DNA of 8,827 bases. It comes from Acidobacteriota bacterium (lineage in GTDB: Bacteria > Actinomycetota > Acidimicrobiia > Acidimicrobiales > UBA8190). The translations under genes and the position numbers were made by a program. The notes beneath the pieces were generated by a model. The model saw only the letters and a list, made by a program, of their open reading frames with translations. It had not been told where the DNA came from and ran no database searches. Below are positions 6,316-8,827 of this stretch, in pieces; position 1 is the first letter of the stretch, and each line of letters starts with the position of its first letter. The DNA is taken from assembly GCA_028872975.1 (NCBI GenBank), contig JAGWNV010000089.1:1-8827 (forward strand). Reading direction: 5' to 3'.

Positions 6316-7074
6316 ATGATGCGCTCTGCCACGGCCGGGCTCAATAGGGCGGGGGACAACACTCCGGCACCGGCCCGGCCCTCCACGGCCGTTGCCCCCG
6401 CCGGTCCGCCGCGGCTCACCGACGAGCGGCGGCTGTGGCGGGAGGGCTACGAGCTCGTTGCCGGGGTCGACGAGGTCGGCCGGGGGGCCTGGGCCGGGCC
6501 CCTCTCGGTGGGGGTGGCGGTCGTGGCCACCGGCCGTCGCCGGGTCCCCACCGGCCTGCGCGACTCGAAGCAACTCGCCGAGGAGGTGCGGGAGGCCATC
6601 TTCGAGCGGGTGGGGGACTGGTGCGCCGGATGGTCGGTGGGCCACGTCGGCCCCGAGGAGTGCGACGCCCTCGGGATGACCGAGGCGTTGCGGGTGGCCA
6701 CCCGCCGGGCCTTCGCCTCCCTGCCGGGGTCGCTGCGGCCCGACGCCGTCGTCCTCGACGGGAAATTCGACTACGTGACCCCCCCTTCCGAGCCGACCCT
6801 GTTCGACGAGGTCCCCACCGGCACCTGGCGGCCCGTCGTCCGGACCATCGTGAAGGCCGACGCCCGTTGCGCCAGCGTGGCCGCCGCCTCGGTGCTCGCC
6901 AAGGTGACCCGGGACCGGATGATGCGGGAGCTCGCCGAGTCCTTCCCGGCCTTCGAGTTCGACCGGAACAAGGGCTACCCGTCGCCGGCCCACAAGCGGG
7001 CCCTGTGCGGCTACGGCCTGAGCGCCATCCACCGGCGCAGCTGGGTGTTCGCCGAGCACCTGCCCTGGCGGTGA
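6316..7074 (+). CDS. rnhB: Ribonuclease HII
   Basis: RNase HII cuts RNA in RNA/DNA hybrids and 5' of single ribonucleotides embedded in DNA, starting ribonucleotide excision repair and helping primer removal. With ATG 6316 as residue 1, the 252-residue protein has the full DEDD set: Asp52 and Glu53 in GVDEVGRGAWAGPL, Asp148 in VVLDGKF and Asp182 in IVKADARC. It also has the GRG loop (55-57) that reads the RNA-DNA junction, DSKQL (83-87), ASVLAKVTRD (191-200), and the conserved KGYPSPAH (219-226) with its Tyr. The first 37 or so residues are low-complexity and Ala/Pro-rich, beyond the usual family start. The start is uncertain: ATG 6316 and ATG 6319 are tandem and have only a weak CAGG upstream; GTG 6292 is also in frame. 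The gene is convergent with the acyl-CoA dehydrogenase, and nothing suggests special regulation. Confidence 0.96.
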   Translation: MMRSATAGLNRAGDNTPAPARPSTAVAPAGPPRLTDERRLWREGYELVAGVDEVGRGAWAGPLSVGVAVVATGRRRVPTGLRDSKQLAEEVREAIFERVGDWCAGWSVGHVGPEECDALGMTEALRVATRRAFASLPGSLRPDAVVLDGKFDYVTPPSEPTLFDEVPTGTWRPVVRTIVKADARCASVAAASVLAKVTRDRMMRELAESFPAFEFDRNKGYPSPAHKRALCGYGLSAIHRRSWVFAEHLPWR

Positions 7075-7091
7075 CGGGGGGAGGAGGCACC

Positions 7092-7112
7092 GGGGGCGTC
7101 CCCTCCGGAGGG
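7092..7112. terminator. Small GC hairpins between rnhB and acyl-CoA dehydrogenase
   Basis: The 39-bp gap between these convergent genes holds GGGG (7092-7095) facing CCCC (7100-7103) and the perfect palindrome CCCTCCGGAGGG (7101-7112). The stems are short and compete with each other, and there is no T-tract. A terminator is expected here, but these elements are only weak candidates. Confidence 0.2.
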
Positions 7113-7113
7113 C

Positions 7114-8355
7114 TCAGCGGGGCTGGGGCTCCTTGGGGAGGCCGAGGACCCGCTCGCCGATGATGTTGTGCATGATCTCGTCGGTCCCCCCGGCGACGCG
7201 CATGCCGGGGAGGCCGAGGACGAACTGGCTCCAGGCGTAGGTCCCCCACTCGCCGGAGTCGGCGACGAGCTTCGGCCCGAGGACCTTCGAGAGCAGGTCG
7301 ACCATGCGGCGCATGTTCATGGTCAAGGTGAGCTTGGAGATCGACATCTCCGGCCCGGGCAGCTGGCCCGCTGCCACCTTGGCCATGGCCCGGAGGTTCG
7401 TGTAGGAGGCGACCCGGCCGTTGATGACGATCTGGGCCACCTGCTGGCGGACGAGGGGGTCGGCGTCCTTGCCCTGATGGCGGACGAGTTCGAGGAGCCG
7501 CTCGGTGCCCATGTTGCCGCTGCTCGTCCCGGCCATGCCACCGCCGATGGCGGCCCGCTCGTTCATGAGGGTGGTGAGGGCCACCGTCCAGCCGCCGTTC
7601 ACCTCGCCGAGGCGGTGGCTGTCGGGGATCCGGACCTCGGTGAAGAAGACCTCGTTGAAGGAGGCGCCGCCGGTGATCTGGCGCAGGGGCCGGACCTCGA
7701 CCCCCGGCGCGTGCATGTCGACCACGAAGGCGGTGAGACCCTTGTGCTTGGGCGCGTCGGGATCGGTCCGGCAGAGGACCTCGCCGATGTCCGAGAGGTG
7801 GGCGCCCGAGGTCCAGACCTTCTGTCCCGTCACCACCCACTCGTCGCCGTCGCGGACGGCGCGGGCCTGGACGCCGGCGAGGTCGCTTCCCGCCCCGGGC
7901 TCGCTGAAGAGCTGGCAGGCGACGATGTCGCCCCGCCACATGGCCCGCAGGTACCGCTCCTTCACCTCGTCGGTGGCGTGGGCGAGGATGGTCGGGGCCA
8001 CCATGCCCAGGCCGATCCCATAGGCCGTCATGGGCGGGGTGGCGTAGCCGGCTTCGAGGGCGTCGTAGGCGCGCTGGTGGTCGCGGGTCAGGCCCCGGCC
8101 ACCCAGGGAGGGCGGTCCCGTGATCCAGCCGAAGCCGGCGTCGAAGCGCTTCTGGGCCCAGGCCCGGGCGGCGGCGAGCTCCTCGAGCTCCTCCTCGAGG
8201 GTCCGCTCCGGGAGCAGCGACACCTGGTCCGAGCCTTCGCCCCAGGCCCGGCGGACCTCGACCCGGGGCTCGGCGTTGGCGTCCAGGAAGGCGCGGGCTG
8301 CCGCCTCGAAGCCCTCCAGGGTGATCTCCTCCTCCACGACCGCCGGGTCGGCCAC
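7114..8355 (-). CDS. Acyl-CoA dehydrogenase (FadE-type flavoprotein)
   Basis: FAD-dependent enzymes of this family oxidise acyl-CoA to the trans-2-enoyl-CoA and pass electrons to electron-transfer flavoprotein. The 413-residue product has a helical N-terminal domain with PPSLGGRGLTRDHQ (81-94), the middle-domain signature QLFSEPGAGSDLAGV (148-162), GQKVWTSGAH (177-186), and a C-terminal end RVAGGTDEIMHNIIGERVL (386-404). The position of the MCAD catalytic Glu (YEGT) is occupied by Gly (AGGT). Glu266 in LMNERAAIGGG (263-273) is a candidate base on helix G, the placement known from isovaleryl- and long-chain dehydrogenases and several actinobacterial FadE proteins. The substrate cannot be told from sequence; actinobacterial relatives act on fatty, branched or steroid side-chain acyl-CoAs. 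GTG 8355 is chosen for GGAGG 5 nt upstream; the open frame beyond it has no family similarity and runs antisense into the next gene. Confidence 0.95.
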   Translation of the reverse strand: MADPAVVEEEITLEGFEAAARAFLDANAEPRVEVRRAWGEGSDQVSLLPERTLEEELEELAAARAWAQKRFDAGFGWITGPPSLGGRGLTRDHQRAYDALEAGYATPPMTAYGIGLGMVAPTILAHATDEVKERYLRAMWRGDIVACQLFSEPGAGSDLAGVQARAVRDGDEWVVTGQKVWTSGAHLSDIGEVLCRTDPDAPKHKGLTAFVVDMHAPGVEVRPLRQITGGASFNEVFFTEVRIPDSHRLGEVNGGWTVALTTLMNERAAIGGGMAGTSSGNMGTERLLELVRHQGKDADPLVRQQVAQIVINGRVASYTNLRAMAKVAAGQLPGPEMSISKLTLTMNMRRMVDLLSKVLGPKLVADSGEWGTYAWSQFVLGLPGMRVAGGTDEIMHNIIGERVLGLPKEPQPR

Positions 8356-8360
8356 CGGTG

Positions 8361-8365
8361 CCTCC
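8361..8365 (-). promoter_or_regulatory. Shine-Dalgarno GGAGG for acyl-CoA dehydrogenase
   Basis: GGAGG on the minus strand sits 5 nt before the GTG at 8355. It fixes that GTG as the start rather than the far longer upstream frame. Confidence 0.7.
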
Positions 8366-8397
8366 GATCGCCGCCCGCACCCGCGGGTGGCCCGCCG

Positions 8398-8403
8398 AGC
8401 GTA
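8398..8403 (-). promoter_or_regulatory. Possible -10 box (TACGCT) for acyl-CoA dehydrogenase
   Basis: TACGCT on the minus strand matches TANNNT and lies about 42 nt before the GTG, leaving room for a short leader with its ribosome site. A TTGGCG that could act as a -35 lies 19 bp further upstream, a slightly long spacing. Pattern-based only. Confidence 0.3.
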
Positions 8404-8443
8404 CCGAGGGCCGCCGAAGCGCCGCCAACAGGGGTCGATGGGG

Positions 8444-8449
8444 TAGAAC
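8444..8449 (+). promoter_or_regulatory. Possible -10 box (TAGAAC) for the DMT transporter
   Basis: TAGAAC is close to the actinobacterial TANNNT -10 and ends 8 nt before the ATG at 8458, so the transcript would have a leader of at most one or two bases. The short AAGGG right before the ATG is too close to serve as a ribosome site. No -35 is obvious. Confidence 0.35.
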
Positions 8450-8457
8450 AAGGGCCG

Positions 8458-8827
8458 ATGGCCTTCGTCCTGGCCGTTCTGGCAGCACTGGCCAACGCGC
8501 TCACGACCATCCTGCAGCGTCTCGGGGTCGAGACCGCTCCGGCCGCCTCGACGATGCGGTGGAAGCTCATGGCCTACGCCCTGCGGCGCAAGGTCTGGAT
8601 CGCCGGGTTCCTCATGATGATCGCCGGGTTCCTCCTGCAGTTCACCGCCCTCCACTTCGGGCGGCTGACCACCGTGCAGCCCATCTTGACCCTCGAGCTT
8701 CCCTTCCTCGTCGCCATCCTCGGGTTCTGGTTCCGTCACCCCCTCGGCGTCCGGGAGTGGATCGGGTCGGTCTCCGCCGCCGGAGGTCTCGCCGCCTTCC
8801 TGGTGCTCGCCAATCCCGGGGGAGGGA
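8458..8827 (+). CDS. DMT-superfamily (EamA-like) membrane transporter, 3' partial
   Basis: The frame from ATG 8458 is open to the window end, giving 123 complete codons. The residues form repeated hydrophobic helices: about 1-20, 46-65 (WIAGFLMMIAGFLLQ and following), 70-92 (VQPILTLELPFLVAILGFW) and 101-119. Between helices are basic, cytosol-like loops such as RWKLMAYALRRK. The segment LHFGRLTTVQPILTLELPF, with its helix-breaking Pro and acidic residue, is typical of drug/metabolite transporters of the EamA type, which normally have ten helices in two repeats. Only the first repeat is seen here. Substrates of such proteins are diverse and cannot be predicted. It is divergent from the acyl-CoA dehydrogenase with 102 bp between start codons and appears to be translated from a nearly leaderless mRNA. 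Confidence 0.85.
   Translation, partial: MAFVLAVLAALANALTTILQRLGVETAPAASTMRWKLMAYALRRKVWIAGFLMMIAGFLLQFTALHFGRLTTVQPILTLELPFLVAILGFWFRHPLGVREWIGSVSAAGGLAAFLVLANPGGG

Noticed and set aside
5962..7059. Minus-strand 365-codon open frame extending the 77-residue protein upstream through rnhB.
   Set aside because: The upstream part is antisense to RNase HII and low-complexity. The AAGGAGG site places the start at 6195.
8356..8739. N-terminal extension of the acyl-CoA dehydrogenase frame up to an ATG at 8739.
   Set aside because: It would run antisense through the transporter gene and shows no family similarity. GTG 8355 with GGAGG is the better start.
1..8827. Search for mobile elements, CRISPR repeats, tRNA/rRNA, phage or defence genes.
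   Set aside because: No repeated spacer-like units, no transposase or integrase motifs, no terminal inverted repeats and no RNA-gene signatures were seen. The region reads as ordinary chromosomal DNA.

Overview
The window is very G+C-rich DNA whose third codon positions are almost all G or C. It uses GTG starts freely and has very short intergenic gaps. Protein types and style (an Rv1264-like class III cyclase, actinobacterial-type acyl-CoA dehydrogenase, apparently leaderless genes with TANNNT -10 boxes) point to an actinobacterium. A lineage such as Acidimicrobiia is plausible, but this is inference from general resemblance only.

Layout: (1) 2-1255 (+), 5'-truncated class III adenylate/guanylate cyclase with an Rv1264-type regulatory region. 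(2) 1265-3955 (-), a GH38 alpha-mannosidase, convergent with the cyclase. (3) 3998-5545 (+), a MatB-like acyl-CoA synthetase, divergent from the mannosidase across about 40 bp. (4) 5580-5891 (+), CutA, directly behind the synthetase; its N-terminus appears to be frame-disrupted. (5) 5962-6195 (-), a 77-residue small protein of unknown function. (6) 6316-7074 (+), RNase HII. (7) 7114-8355 (-), acyl-CoA dehydrogenase. (8) 8458-8827 (+), N-terminal part of a DMT-family (EamA-like) membrane transporter that runs off the window.

The genes do not form one pathway. Only the synthetase and cutA look like a transcription unit. The others alternate strand and meet head-to-head or tail-to-tail. The synthetase and the acyl-CoA dehydrogenase both act on acyl-CoA thioesters but are not adjacent. 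RNase HII is housekeeping. I see no phage, transposon, CRISPR, tRNA or rRNA sequence, and no clear defence or biosynthetic cluster. No stretch of 300 bases lacks a gene.

Most worth a second look: a cyclase that keeps both metal aspartates and both adenine-selecting residues but has Ala in place of the transition-state Arg; a strong ribosome site and ATG in front of cutA in the wrong frame for it; a tiny intergenic region where two opposed promoters would overlap; and a small basic protein with a Tudor/SH3-like sequence pattern.
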